Source: CBDAUN01 sp965200645
Lineage (GTDB): Bacteria > Pseudomonadota > Gammaproteobacteria > Arenicellales > JAJDZL01
DNA length: 64,000 nt
Assembly: GCA_965200645.1 (NCBI GenBank)
Contig: CBDAUN010000003.1
Coordinates: 62,001-126,000 of the forward strand
Direction of reading: 5' to 3'
Position 1 is the stretch's first letter. Every line of letters begins with the position of its first letter. Below the pieces are notes generated by a model. That model was not told the origin of the DNA, searched no databases, and saw nothing but the letters and a program-made list of their open reading frames with translations. The position numbers were made by a program, and so were the translations under genes. Shown here one piece after another: positions 43,845-52,742 of this stretch.

Positions 43845-44486
43845 ATGTTAGGCAAATTTATCACCATTGAAGGTATAGACGGCGCTGGAAAATCCGTTAC
43901 TGTCGATGCAATCAGAGGTGAATTGGTTGATGCAGGTATTTCCGTTATATTGACTCGTGAACCCGGAGGCACGCCGATAGGAGAGTCAGTTAGGCAGTTG
44001 CTTTTGAATGCCAACAATTCAATGGGACATCATGCTGAGACTTTATTGATATTCGCAGCACGTGCACAGCATATCGAAGAGGTGATACTTCCGAGCCTAA
44101 CAGAGGGGAAATGGGTCATTTGCGATCGATTTACTGATTCCACATATGCCTATCAAGGAGGTGGGCGAAAAATTTCATTCAGTCAGATCGGAATCTTGGA
44201 GAATTGGGTTCAAGGGGATTTACGTCCTGACCTAACACTCTTTTTGGATGCAGATGTCGAAACGGGAAAGGAGCGCCTAGGTGAAAAGTCAAAGCATGAT
44301 CGGTTCGAATCGGAATACGATGCAACGTCCGACAACTTCTTCGCTAGAGTAAGAGAGGCATACCATGAGTTGGCCCATCAGCAGCCGCAACGTATCAAAG
44401 TAATTAATTCATGCCAAACTCCTGACCAAGTTAAAGATGACGCAATTTCAGCAATTCGAACATTTGTGAGTTCAATTGGAACATAA
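43845..44486 (+). CDS. tmk: Thymidylate kinase
   Basis: A 213-residue dTMP kinase with the P-loop EGIDGAGKS (residues 9-17), the TREPGGT signature, DRFTDSTYAYQGGGR and a LID region near residue 145. It makes dTDP for DNA synthesis. Its end overlaps holB by 11 bases, the usual gammaproteobacterial arrangement. Confidence 0.95.
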   Translation: MLGKFITIEGIDGAGKSVTVDAIRGELVDAGISVILTREPGGTPIGESVRQLLLNANNSMGHHAETLLIFAARAQHIEEVILPSLTEGKWVICDRFTDSTYAYQGGGRKISFSQIGILENWVQGDLRPDLTLFLDADVETGKERLGEKSKHDRFESEYDATSDNFFARVREAYHELAHQQPQRIKVINSCQTPDQVKDDAISAIRTFVSSIGT

Positions 44487-45558
44487 AATCCCGAAACTAT
44501 TACCCTGGCAGCATGAAGCCTGGTCGAGAATGTCGGAGTCGTTTGATCGATTTCCTCATGCAACATTGTTATCAGGTGCTACGGGTAGTGGAAGAGTGGG
44601 TTTTGCAGTACGTCTCGCTGCTGCATTGCTTTGCTCAGCTATTGAGAACAAACCTTGTGGCGAATGTAGAAACTGTAAATTGTTTACTGCAACATCACAT
44701 CCCGATTTTCATATCATTTCGACTGAACTGGCGGCCTCGACTGCAGACAGTCTAACCAAGGAATTTGCGAATCGCAATCTCGAATCTAGCTCATCATCAA
44801 CCAGAAAAAGTTTGGGATCCGGTATCCTGATTTCTCAAGTTCGAGCACTCATCGAGTCAGCCTATCACCACCCACATATTGCAAGTAGCAAGGTGTTCTT
44901 AATGTATCCGGCTGAGAGTATGACGATTAGCTCGGCTAATTCATTACTTAAGATTTTGGAAGAACCGCCACAGGCAACCTACTTGATACTTGTTTCTGAC
45001 CCAATGAAGGTTTTGCTTCCTACAATCACCAGTCGTTGTCAACGATTCGATTTGCCAACTCCAGATTGTCAACTTGCAACCGATTGGATTGCCGAGCAGG
45101 GCGGCTCGCCTGATGATGTACAGGTTGCCATATCTTTACATCCCGGACAGCCTATGGAGGCGCTAAGAAAAATTAATTCCGGTACTGTTACTCAGACTCG
45201 TGAAATTATCAACCAAGTTGTTGAGATGCTGAAAGACAAGTCAAAGACAATTACCAATGTAGCAGCTAACAGTGCAAACTTAGAAACGAGTGACTTTTTG
45301 TTTCGGGTTCAACAATTTGTGTGTGATTTGATTCGCTCAAAAATGGTGGTGAAGGGTAGTCGATTTCTCGTTTATGACTATCTGTCGCAAGAAATTAAAG
45401 ATTTGGCAATTAGATCTGAAATCAAAAATTTGTATGCTGCTTTTGACCACGTGGGCAAATTACGCAGTCAGTTCGAACTAGTGACGATCGATAAAACCCT
45501 CATTGTAGAAGAAGCATTGGTCGAATTGAAGAAGACAATTGCCACAAAACCCAGTTAG
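44476..45558 (+). CDS. holB: DNA polymerase III subunit delta prime
   Basis: A 360-residue clamp-loader subunit. A P-loop-like ATGSGR is degenerate, as usual for delta prime. A zinc module CGECRNC and further cysteine follow near residue 55. KVFLMYPAESMT, NSLLKILEEPP and TSRCQRF are conserved clamp-loader motifs. A TTG at 44476 inside tmk is the natural start, with translation coupled to tmk. Confidence 0.92.
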   Translation: MEHKIPKLLPWQHEAWSRMSESFDRFPHATLLSGATGSGRVGFAVRLAAALLCSAIENKPCGECRNCKLFTATSHPDFHIISTELAASTADSLTKEFANRNLESSSSSTRKSLGSGILISQVRALIESAYHHPHIASSKVFLMYPAESMTISSANSLLKILEEPPQATYLILVSDPMKVLLPTITSRCQRFDLPTPDCQLATDWIAEQGGSPDDVQVAISLHPGQPMEALRKINSGTVTQTREIINQVVEMLKDKSKTITNVAANSANLETSDFLFRVQQFVCDLIRSKMVVKGSRFLVYDYLSQEIKDLAIRSEIKNLYAAFDHVGKLRSQFELVTIDKTLIVEEALVELKKTIATKPS

Positions 45559-45560
45559 CA

Positions 45561-45794
45561 TTGGTAAAAAAAGGACGAGGCCGTTTGATGCAACAATCAC
45601 CGAATTTAGTTATTTGGCTGGCATGTAGCCTTATAACTCAGAAAACGGATTCGAACTGCAAGATGTACAAATTGAACTGTAAGAAGTATCAAATGAAACT
45701 TAAAAGGGAATATTTAATTTCTTCGGAGTTTGCGTTGAAGAACGCTGAGAGATTGTGGATGGTAGCACATTATTGCGCTCAAAGAACTAGTTGA
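45561..45794 (+). CDS. Small ORF in the place usually held by pilZ
   Basis: A 77-residue lysine-rich reading frame with a TTG start two bases after holB. In many gammaproteobacteria a PilZ-domain gene sits between holB and tatD. The frame shown does not resemble PilZ. Another frame reads ENGFELQDVQIEL, loosely reminiscent of PilZ, but is broken by stops. It is either a degraded pilZ or non-coding spacer. Confidence 0.3.
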   Translation: MVKKGRGRLMQQSPNLVIWLACSLITQKTDSNCKMYKLNCKKYQMKLKREYLISSEFALKNAERLWMVAHYCAQRTS

Positions 45795-45807
45795 GGACAC
45801 TTGATTT

Positions 45808-46593
45808 ATGCAAATTGTCGATTCACATTGCCATATTGATTTTCCGCAGTTTGACGGAAGGATTGGAGAAATTCTAGAGTCTGCCGGCTCTTTGGACGTA
45901 GTCTACATGATCTGTGTAGCGGTCAATATTGAGGATTTTCCCAGGATTTTGAATTTGGCGAATAAATACAAAAACATATTTGCATCCGTTGGAGTACACC
46001 CTAATACTATGGAGGGTGAAGACCCTTCGGTCGAACGCCTGGTAGAACTGAGTAAGCAAGAGAAAGTTGTCGCGATTGGTGAAACTGGTTTGGATTACTT
46101 TCGAAGTTCCGGAGATTTGGATTGGCAGCGGGAAAGGTTTGCCAGACACATCGAAGCGGCACGACTAGTCGATAAACCAATTATTGTTCACAGTCGAAAC
46201 GCTCCGGAAGACACCATTCGAATACTTAAGGATAATGATGCCAGTCAACCTAAAGGTGTCATGCACTGCTTTACTGGCGACCTAAAGATGGCTAAAGCGG
46301 CTCTTGATTTAGGATTTTATATTTCGTTTTCTGGGATTGTCACCTTTAAAAACGCAGCTGACCTGGCGGAGGTTGCCAGTCAAATTCCTCTCGACCGAAT
46401 GTTGGTTGAAACTGACTCTCCGTATTTAGCGCCTGTGCCAATGCGGGGAAAGGAAAATCAACCGGCTTATGTTCGCCACACAGCAGAATTCCTGGCCAAC
46501 CAGCGTTCCATGTCATTGGAGGAGTTTTCCGAAATCACTACAGAAAATTTTTTCAGGCTCTTTCATACTGCTCCAAGAGCAGTTTACGCATAA
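45808..46593 (+). CDS. tatD: TatD-family metal-dependent DNase
   Basis: A 261-residue TIM-barrel hydrolase with DSHCHIDF (metal-binding HxH) at residues 5-12, GETGLDYF near residue 91, HSRNAPEDT near residue 128, MHCFTG near residue 152 and ETDSPYLAPVP near residue 205. TatD proteins are Mg-dependent 3'-5' exonucleases acting in DNA repair and RNA processing. Its position after holB is standard. Confidence 0.94.
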   Translation: MQIVDSHCHIDFPQFDGRIGEILESAGSLDVVYMICVAVNIEDFPRILNLANKYKNIFASVGVHPNTMEGEDPSVERLVELSKQEKVVAIGETGLDYFRSSGDLDWQRERFARHIEAARLVDKPIIVHSRNAPEDTIRILKDNDASQPKGVMHCFTGDLKMAKAALDLGFYISFSGIVTFKNAADLAEVASQIPLDRMLVETDSPYLAPVPMRGKENQPAYVRHTAEFLANQRSMSLEEFSEITTENFFRLFHTAPRAVYA

Positions 46594-46699
46594 CTAAAAT
46601 AGTGATATCTGTCGGCTAAACCACTCCAACACCTATCGTAGTCATTACGGTAGTGTCAACCTTATCTAATTAATTGGCTTGACAAATTCAATTGCGGAT

Positions 46700-47434
46700 A
46701 TGAGTAATGTTGAGCAAGTCTGTATCCTTCAAAAAAGTGAAGATTTGGCACTACTACAGGAATACTCAAATCGATTTCAATTACCTTTGGTACAAGAATC
46801 CGCACTAGACCACTATTTATTTCATCTGAAATTTGATCGAAGTGGTTTGGGGTTGTTTCAAAGCAATGCCCCAAGAACGAGAGCGATTCGTATGCACATC
46901 GGCAACCTTCGGCCGATGTCCAGAAAAAGTATTTTCGGACATGCACTAGGTAAAGCCGACCGGTTGGTATTGGATGCTACTGCTGGACTTGGTGGAGATG
47001 CTCTGCTTATGGCTCGAATGGGTTACCGGGTGATTGCAGTTGAACAAATTCCTGCTGTTGCTGCATTACTTTATGATGGCGTGTCTAAAGTTAACAGTCA
47101 GCTAAATCAACTGTCAATAGAAATGATGTTTGATAACTCCCTTGATCTGTTGCGAAGGAATGAGGTTAAGCCGGATGTCATTTACTTGGACCCAATGTAT
47201 CCAAAGGGACGCAAGCCAAACGTTAAAGTTTCTCGCAGATTGGAAGTGCTTAGACAGCTCGCTGGCGATGAACAAGACACGAATGAACTACTTGAAGAAT
47301 CCATTCGCGTCTGTGAAACTAGAGTCGTGATTAAACGCCCAACTTTTGCAGAAACGATTTTTCCTGAAAGACTGTCTAATAGCTTTAAGGGAAAACTTGT
47401 TCGATACGACGTGTATTCAGCAGTGTCAAACTAA
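46700..47434 (+). CDS. rsmJ: 16S rRNA (guanine-1516-N2)-methyltransferase
   Basis: A 244-residue Rossmann methyltransferase with DATAGLGGDALLMARMG (SAM site), VEQIPAVAALL and the catalytic-type YLDPMYPKGRK, all diagnostic of RsmJ. The ATG at 46700 gives the family-like N terminus; an upstream TTG at 46679 would add seven residues. It closes the housekeeping block. Confidence 0.9.
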   Translation: MSNVEQVCILQKSEDLALLQEYSNRFQLPLVQESALDHYLFHLKFDRSGLGLFQSNAPRTRAIRMHIGNLRPMSRKSIFGHALGKADRLVLDATAGLGGDALLMARMGYRVIAVEQIPAVAALLYDGVSKVNSQLNQLSIEMMFDNSLDLLRRNEVKPDVIYLDPMYPKGRKPNVKVSRRLEVLRQLAGDEQDTNELLEESIRVCETRVVIKRPTFAETIFPERLSNSFKGKLVRYDVYSAVSN

Positions 47435-48267
47435 ATGACCTGATGCTAAGGCTATAGCCGAATTTCCTAAGTTTGAACGTTTTGCGTTGAATCTCTGAAC
47501 GCGAATATTTTCAGTTATGAAATCTTAGGGTTGCAATTACAATTGAATCAATTATGTAAAAAAACAACAAAGTAAAGCCCATATTGCACCGCTGATTGTT
47601 TGGAATCAATGACTTACGTGCGATTATGTTGGTAGTCATGAAATAGATTGAACTCCTTGAGACGGCGATTTTTTCATCAAGATCATGCATGAACTCTTGA
47701 CTAGATATTTTTCGGTAGCCTCAGAAATTCAAAGTAGATATTGTTATCGTTTTTTGCGTTCTATGAACTTTTTTGCCCGAAATACCTGACCAAAATTAAT
47801 CTAAAACTGTTTCAACGCAGACTCTACTGAACATTGTTTGTGTTGGAAGAGAGACTGTCAAACTTGTCTTCGACAGTAACCTCGGTTGCCAATACACTCA
47901 AGATGAACTGTCAACTACTGTCGAAGCTGAAATCCCCCTTAGGATGTTGCTCTGGCATAATCACGTTTTTAAAAATTTAGAAATTTCCACGACAAAGGTA
48001 TAAAGCTAATCGCCTGCAAGATCCATTCACCAGACTCTGTCGGCATTAGGAAGCTTATGGCTGCCCTGCAACCTGGGTCGAAATCCATGACACACTGGAA
48101 TCGGAACTTGTGGCTAGCCATTCACAAAATGACCCCTCGGTGATTGAATTGTCAAAAGAAAACTTCCTGTGAGTCTCTGGTGGGTTCTAATAATTTATCC
48201 TTTTTATCACACACCACTCATCAAGAAGACCATGCTCTGAGAGAGAATTGATTACAGCAACGGCGTT
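47435..48267. other. Long gene-free boundary region
   Basis: About 830 bases without a supported gene. I see no tRNA, IS terminus or direct repeat. To the right begin G+C-richer accessory genes, so this is the left boundary of the apparent island. Confidence 0.45.
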
Positions 48268-49140
48268 ATGCGTACTAGTAATGAAAAGGTAAACCGGCCC
48301 GACTCCTACAGGGAGTCACCAACTCTGTCTACATCCTCTGCGACAGACCGTTTTCCTTCTAGGATTGTCTGCATGACACAGGAAACGACGGAGATGCTTT
48401 ATCATCTGGGCGAAGAACATCGTATTGTTGGAATTTCAGGATTCACGGTGCGACCTCCAAGGGCTCGCAAGGAAAAGCCAAAAGTTTCAGCTTTTACTTC
48501 GGCAAAGATCGACAAGATTCTGGCACTAAAACCGGATCTCGTTTTAGGATTTTCAGATCTGCAAGCAGATATCGCAGCTGACTTGATTCGCCGAGGTATC
48601 AACGTACATGTCTTTAACCAGCGTTCCGTTGAGGAGATTTTGTCTATGATTTGTCAACTGGGTGGCATGGTAGGGGCGATGGATAAGGCTTTAAACTTCG
48701 TCAATGCCATCTCCAGACACATCGATGCATTAAGATACAAGGCGTCATTGATGCCTCGAAAACCTAGAGTTTATTTCGAAGAATGGCACGACCCACTCAT
48801 TACCGGTATCCGCTGGGTGGCAGAATTGGTGGAGATCGCCGGAGGCATTGACTGTTTCCCAGACCGGTCCTGCAAACCCTTGGCCAAGGACCGCATCCTG
48901 GCAGATCCCCTTGAAGTGGTACGCCGTGAGCCTGATATTTTCGTTGCATCCTGGTGCGGACGCAAGTTTCGTGAGGAACATGTGCGTGCCAGACCTGGCT
49001 GGAATGATGTGCCGGCACTCCAAAATGATGAACTGCACGAAATCAAGTCACCGCTGATCCTGCAACCTGGACCTGCTGCTCTCACAGATGGACTCGATGC
49101 TCTGGTACGCATCATTGATGATTGGGTCAAGAAGCAGTGA
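48268..49140 (+). CDS. Leaderless BtuF-like periplasmic-binding-fold protein
   Basis: A 290-residue protein of the BtuF/FepB type III binding-protein fold (IVCMTQETTEMLYHLGEEHR, IVGISGFTVRPP quoted in parts, KIDKILALKPDLVLGF). The N terminus is polar and has no signal peptide, so the product is probably cytoplasmic or mis-started. No BtuC or BtuD partner is adjacent. The stop overlaps the start of the M24 gene, so the two are coupled. Cobalamin or corrinoid binding is a family-level guess. Confidence 0.75.
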   Translation: MRTSNEKVNRPDSYRESPTLSTSSATDRFPSRIVCMTQETTEMLYHLGEEHRIVGISGFTVRPPRARKEKPKVSAFTSAKIDKILALKPDLVLGFSDLQADIAADLIRRGINVHVFNQRSVEEILSMICQLGGMVGAMDKALNFVNAISRHIDALRYKASLMPRKPRVYFEEWHDPLITGIRWVAELVEIAGGIDCFPDRSCKPLAKDRILADPLEVVRREPDIFVASWCGRKFREEHVRARPGWNDVPALQNDELHEIKSPLILQPGPAALTDGLDALVRIIDDWVKKQ

Positions 49141-50339
49141 CTAATCCCTTGGACATCCGCCACCCTATTGACGAACCCGCTGTGCGTCGACATCGGCTGA
49201 ACCGTGTAAGGTTTATGGCCAACCAGGAGGAGGTCGCCGGCGTGTTGTTGTTCGATCCGATCAATATCCGGTATGCAAATGGTTCACGCAACATGCAGGT
49301 CTGGACCATGCATAATTTCTGCCGGTATGCACTGATCCTGACTGCTGGCCCCTCCGTTATGTTCGAATTGCCCACGGCCCTGCATCTCCTCGATAACCTC
49401 GAAACCATAGATGAAGCTTATGCTGCCTGGTCCACAGATTATTTATTAACTGGCACACGGACGGCGGAAATCGTCATAGATTGGGCCGATGAAATTGCCG
49501 CCTTGGTCCGACAACATGGCGGTGAAAATCGCCGATTAGCGGTTGACCGACTGGACGTCGACACCGCCGCCGCCCTGACTAATGCTGGGCTCATTTTGTC
49601 CGATGGCAAGAAAGTAATGGAGCATGCCCGGGCTATCAAGTCACTGGAAGAAATTCGTGCCTTCCGCTTTTCACTGTCCACCTGCGAAGCGGCAGTACAG
49701 GAACTACGGGAGCAGACCCAGCCCGGAATGACCGAGCAGGACGCATTGTCTGTACTACTAGCTGGCAGTGTGAGACGTGGCGGAGAGTATCCCGAGACCC
49801 GTTTGATGACATCCGGGCCACGCACCAATCCCTGGTTTCAGGAAACCAGTGACCGAGTTATGTCTGATGGAGATTTTCTTTCATTCGACACAGACCTGAT
49901 TGGACCAATGGGCTTTTATAACGACATTTCGCGTAGTTGGATTATCGGCGATGCCAAACCTACCGATGAGCAGAAAGAGATGTATGCCATCTCCCGGGCG
50001 CAACTCGATTCCAACATTGCATTACTGAGCCCGGGGATGTCCTTTCTGGAATACTCATCCAACGCCTACCAACTGCCGGAGAAATACCTTGCGAACCGTT
50101 ACGCTGATGTCGGTCACGGTTGTGGGCTCGGTGTCGAATACCCGTTTCTGTGGTATCCAGAGGATGAACAGTACGGTGCCTACGACGGTGTGTTTGAAGA
50201 GAATATGATCATTTGTATTGAAAGTTACGTCGGCGCAGTGGGTGGGAACGAGGGCGTAAAACTGGAGCAGCCGGTTTGGATCAGCGCTGATGGGCCGGTG
50301 GTCCTGTCGGAATTTCCACTAGAAGATGATCTGAGTTGA
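49137..50339 (+). CDS. DddP-like M24-family metalloprotein
   Basis: A 400-residue pita-bread-fold protein resembling DMSP lyase DddP in LLFDPINIRYANGSRNMQVW, ETRLMTSGPRTNPWFQE and FDTDLIGPMGFYNDISRSW. Metal ligands are present: the DTD and ND aspartates, histidine in GHGCGLG, and glutamates in CIESYVG and KLEQPV. The aspartate I recall as catalytic in DddP (six residues after that histidine) is valine here, so true DMSP lyase activity is doubtful; an M24 peptidase or related lyase/hydrolase is likelier. GTG at 49137 overlaps the upstream stop (GTGA); TTG at 49122 is an alternative. Confidence 0.75.
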   Translation: MTNPLDIRHPIDEPAVRRHRLNRVRFMANQEEVAGVLLFDPINIRYANGSRNMQVWTMHNFCRYALILTAGPSVMFELPTALHLLDNLETIDEAYAAWSTDYLLTGTRTAEIVIDWADEIAALVRQHGGENRRLAVDRLDVDTAAALTNAGLILSDGKKVMEHARAIKSLEEIRAFRFSLSTCEAAVQELREQTQPGMTEQDALSVLLAGSVRRGGEYPETRLMTSGPRTNPWFQETSDRVMSDGDFLSFDTDLIGPMGFYNDISRSWIIGDAKPTDEQKEMYAISRAQLDSNIALLSPGMSFLEYSSNAYQLPEKYLANRYADVGHGCGLGVEYPFLWYPEDEQYGAYDGVFEENMIICIESYVGAVGGNEGVKLEQPVWISADGPVVLSEFPLEDDLS

Positions 50340-50932
50340 AGCACTTCAGTGATCAACTTTCTGAACCTTATCACTTTGGAACCCTTGCTTGATAGAACTG
50401 TTTCCCAATGTTCTTCAATTCAGTGTCACTCGACATCTTTACAATATGATGGTCATCACGAAATTTCAGATTAGACCGGCACTTTACTCGTTCGATTTTT
50501 GACTCCAGTCGCAATTCAAGATAGCGTTTTTTGGGGTTCAGGTTGAACTGGTAAGGTGGTAAGTCTATAAATCCCATCCATATTTAGAATCTGCAAGGCG
50601 ACCTGCATGAATTTAAGTATGTTTACCCTCATGATTCAGTAACTCATCTCTGCAGCAGACTCGGTGAGACGTTCTCACTATATGCCACCGATGCTTGATT
50701 CACACCATTGGGGTGAACAAAAAATCGTATCTTTTCGCAGTTTTTAGTGCCACCAGTGGCAGTCCAATTCCACTAACTGTTTTGTTTTCCATCCGGGTCA
50801 GTGTATACCGCTTTAGATGGTTGAGATAGATGCCGAACTAGTCAAAAATGTCACGTTTGATTGCCATATCTTCTACAAAATACTCAGTCGTACGACAGTC
50901 AATGATGGCAGGCTCGATTGATACTGTCAGCT
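50340..50932. other. Gene-free region with one unclaimed small ORF
   Basis: About 590 bases between convergent genes. A leftward 68-codon frame at 50371-50577 is lysine- and arginine-rich and unrecognised; I do not claim it as a gene. No terminator stands out. Confidence 0.4.
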
Positions 50933-52087
50933 CTATCGACGCCCCAGCCAAGCCGCCAGAATCAGCAACCCTGATGCCATTAGAGACGGCACTAAGAAGC
51001 TACCAAACGCATCTCGCATATAACCGCCTAAGGCAGGGCCAATAATTTGCCCGAGACCAAAAGCGGCGGTCATCATGGCCAGAGACGAACGGGGATCTAT
51101 GTCGGATCTCTCCCGGGCCTCGACCAGACCCAGTGCCGTAATTCCCATAAAAGTGCCGCCTAAGAAGATCGCACCGGGTACAAGACCCCACAGTCCAGGT
51201 AGCAGGACACTGGCTCCAACCCCGATTGCCAGCACTATACAAGCAATTGAGAATGCCTGGCTGTTACCGGCCTTGGCCGCATAGTAATTCCACAACCACA
51301 CGGAGGGAGCAGCAGTGAGACCTACCAGAATCCAAATCGCGATCTCAATCTCAAAAGAATAGTTCGCGGATCGCACCAACTGTACGATAAACGTCGCGGT
51401 AATGACATAGCCAAAGCCAAACAGACCATAAGCCGCCAAAAGACCACTGATCGAGCGCTTGTGCTTCCCGGTTCGAACTGCTGGCAGCGGCGCTTCGCGC
51501 CGCTGCTCCGGCACCAACAAGGCAACCAGTAGTGTAGCCACCATCGCTGCTACACCGCCATTGATCCATGCATCCCGCCAACCGGTCTGCAGATTCATTG
51601 CCAGTCCGGTCAGTAGGGAGGCAAACACGATCCCTACTCCTACCCCGGCAAATAGAACCGCGATCAAACCTCCTCGTCCCATCTCGATTAGTCGGGCAAT
51701 TACTAATGTGGTCGCAAAGACCAATACCCAAGCACTGACTAGCCCACCGAGGAAACGAGTCAAAAGATAGCCGGTGTAGGTTTCCACCCAAGCCATCGCA
51801 AGGGTGGTCAAAGCACTTGAAAGTAAGGCGCCAAGCAACCATGTCCGCGATGAACCCTTGAGAACAGATGTCGTCGCGATCATAGCACCGATAAGATAGC
51901 CCAAAAAGTTGCTGGATGCGATCATACCGGCCTGACCGCCACTGAGACCCTCTTGCGCCATCATCATTGGCAGAATGGGTGTGTACACAAACCGGCCAAT
52001 GCCAATCGCAGCTGCCATAGAAAGCATGCCGCCCAAAGCGAGCATCCATGGGCGCTCCTGTATGAAGTTACGGTGTAAAGTGGTCAT
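50933..52087 (-). CDS. YbfB/YjiJ-type MFS transporter
   Basis: A 384-residue membrane protein with about 12 hydrophobic segments. It opens with GGMLSMAAAIGIGRFVYTPILP (quoted in part), the hallmark of the YbfB/YjiJ MFS group, and contains GFGYVITATFIVQL mid-protein. The substrate is unknown. It faces away from the fusion gene that follows and towards the M24 gene. Confidence 0.85.
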   Translation of the reverse strand: MTTLHRNFIQERPWMLALGGMLSMAAAIGIGRFVYTPILPMMMAQEGLSGGQAGMIASSNFLGYLIGAMIATTSVLKGSSRTWLLGALLSSALTTLAMAWVETYTGYLLTRFLGGLVSAWVLVFATTLVIARLIEMGRGGLIAVLFAGVGVGIVFASLLTGLAMNLQTGWRDAWINGGVAAMVATLLVALLVPEQRREAPLPAVRTGKHKRSISGLLAAYGLFGFGYVITATFIVQLVRSANYSFEIEIAIWILVGLTAAPSVWLWNYYAAKAGNSQAFSIACIVLAIGVGASVLLPGLWGLVPGAIFLGGTFMGITALGLVEARERSDIDPRSSLAMMTAAFGLGQIIGPALGGYMRDAFGSFLVPSLMASGLLILAAWLGRR

Positions 52088-52742
52088 TATGATTATGGCT
52101 GGGCTTAGCAGTTTGACGCCGCCTGTATATCAGATAAACTGCACGGTTTTGCCAGGCATTGATCGAAATGGTCGGGTCTGGGCAACATAATAAACACACC
52201 AACATCGGTAGGCCGGTTCGCTTGTCAGCTTTCGGGGGGCGTAACACCTTGATCATGCCACTGACCAGAATGACCTGTTTAGTTCGATACAAGTCATCGA
52301 ATTAAATGTCTGGAAATTATGACCAAATGTCACCAAGTAGTTCCCTAGTGGCATTTAACGATCCCGAACATTATAAAGTGGTCACACACCGCAGTCGGGT
52401 GAGTCCTATCTCGGTTGGAAACTACCTATGACGGACAGTGATTATTGGTGCCGACCAGGGCTATGTTCGGCAGTTTGAATAATTGACGCAGCTAAGAACG
52501 ACACATTAGATAGCAGTGTTTCCATCAAGATCAAAAATTTAAATAGCAGATAATCTAGATTCGGAAGGGATTGTTTATCCTCAGTATTTTGTTATGTAAG
52601 GCACCATTTGAGACTCTGTTCGAATCCCATTACAATACCATCCGATTTTGATCACACAACTTACGTATGTCGTCGGCTTTTAAATCGTTGTGAACTGCTG
52701 TCATTGGATTGAATCGATACCGGTTCGAAGAAGGGCTCACCT
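52088..52742. other. Divergent intergenic region
   Basis: About 650 bases between the leftward MFS gene and the rightward fusion gene; promoters for both are expected here. A ttcgaatccc string near 52619 recalls a tRNA T-loop but no tRNA folds around it. No gene is supported. Confidence 0.4.

Noticed and set aside
49137..50339. Naming the M24 protein dddP
   Set aside because: Similarity is strong over the core, but the residue I recall as the catalytic aspartate is valine and the wider M24 family includes non-lyases.
52560..52650. tRNA-like T-loop string ttcgaatccc
   Set aside because: The bases around it do not form a T-stem, acceptor stem or anticodon arm.
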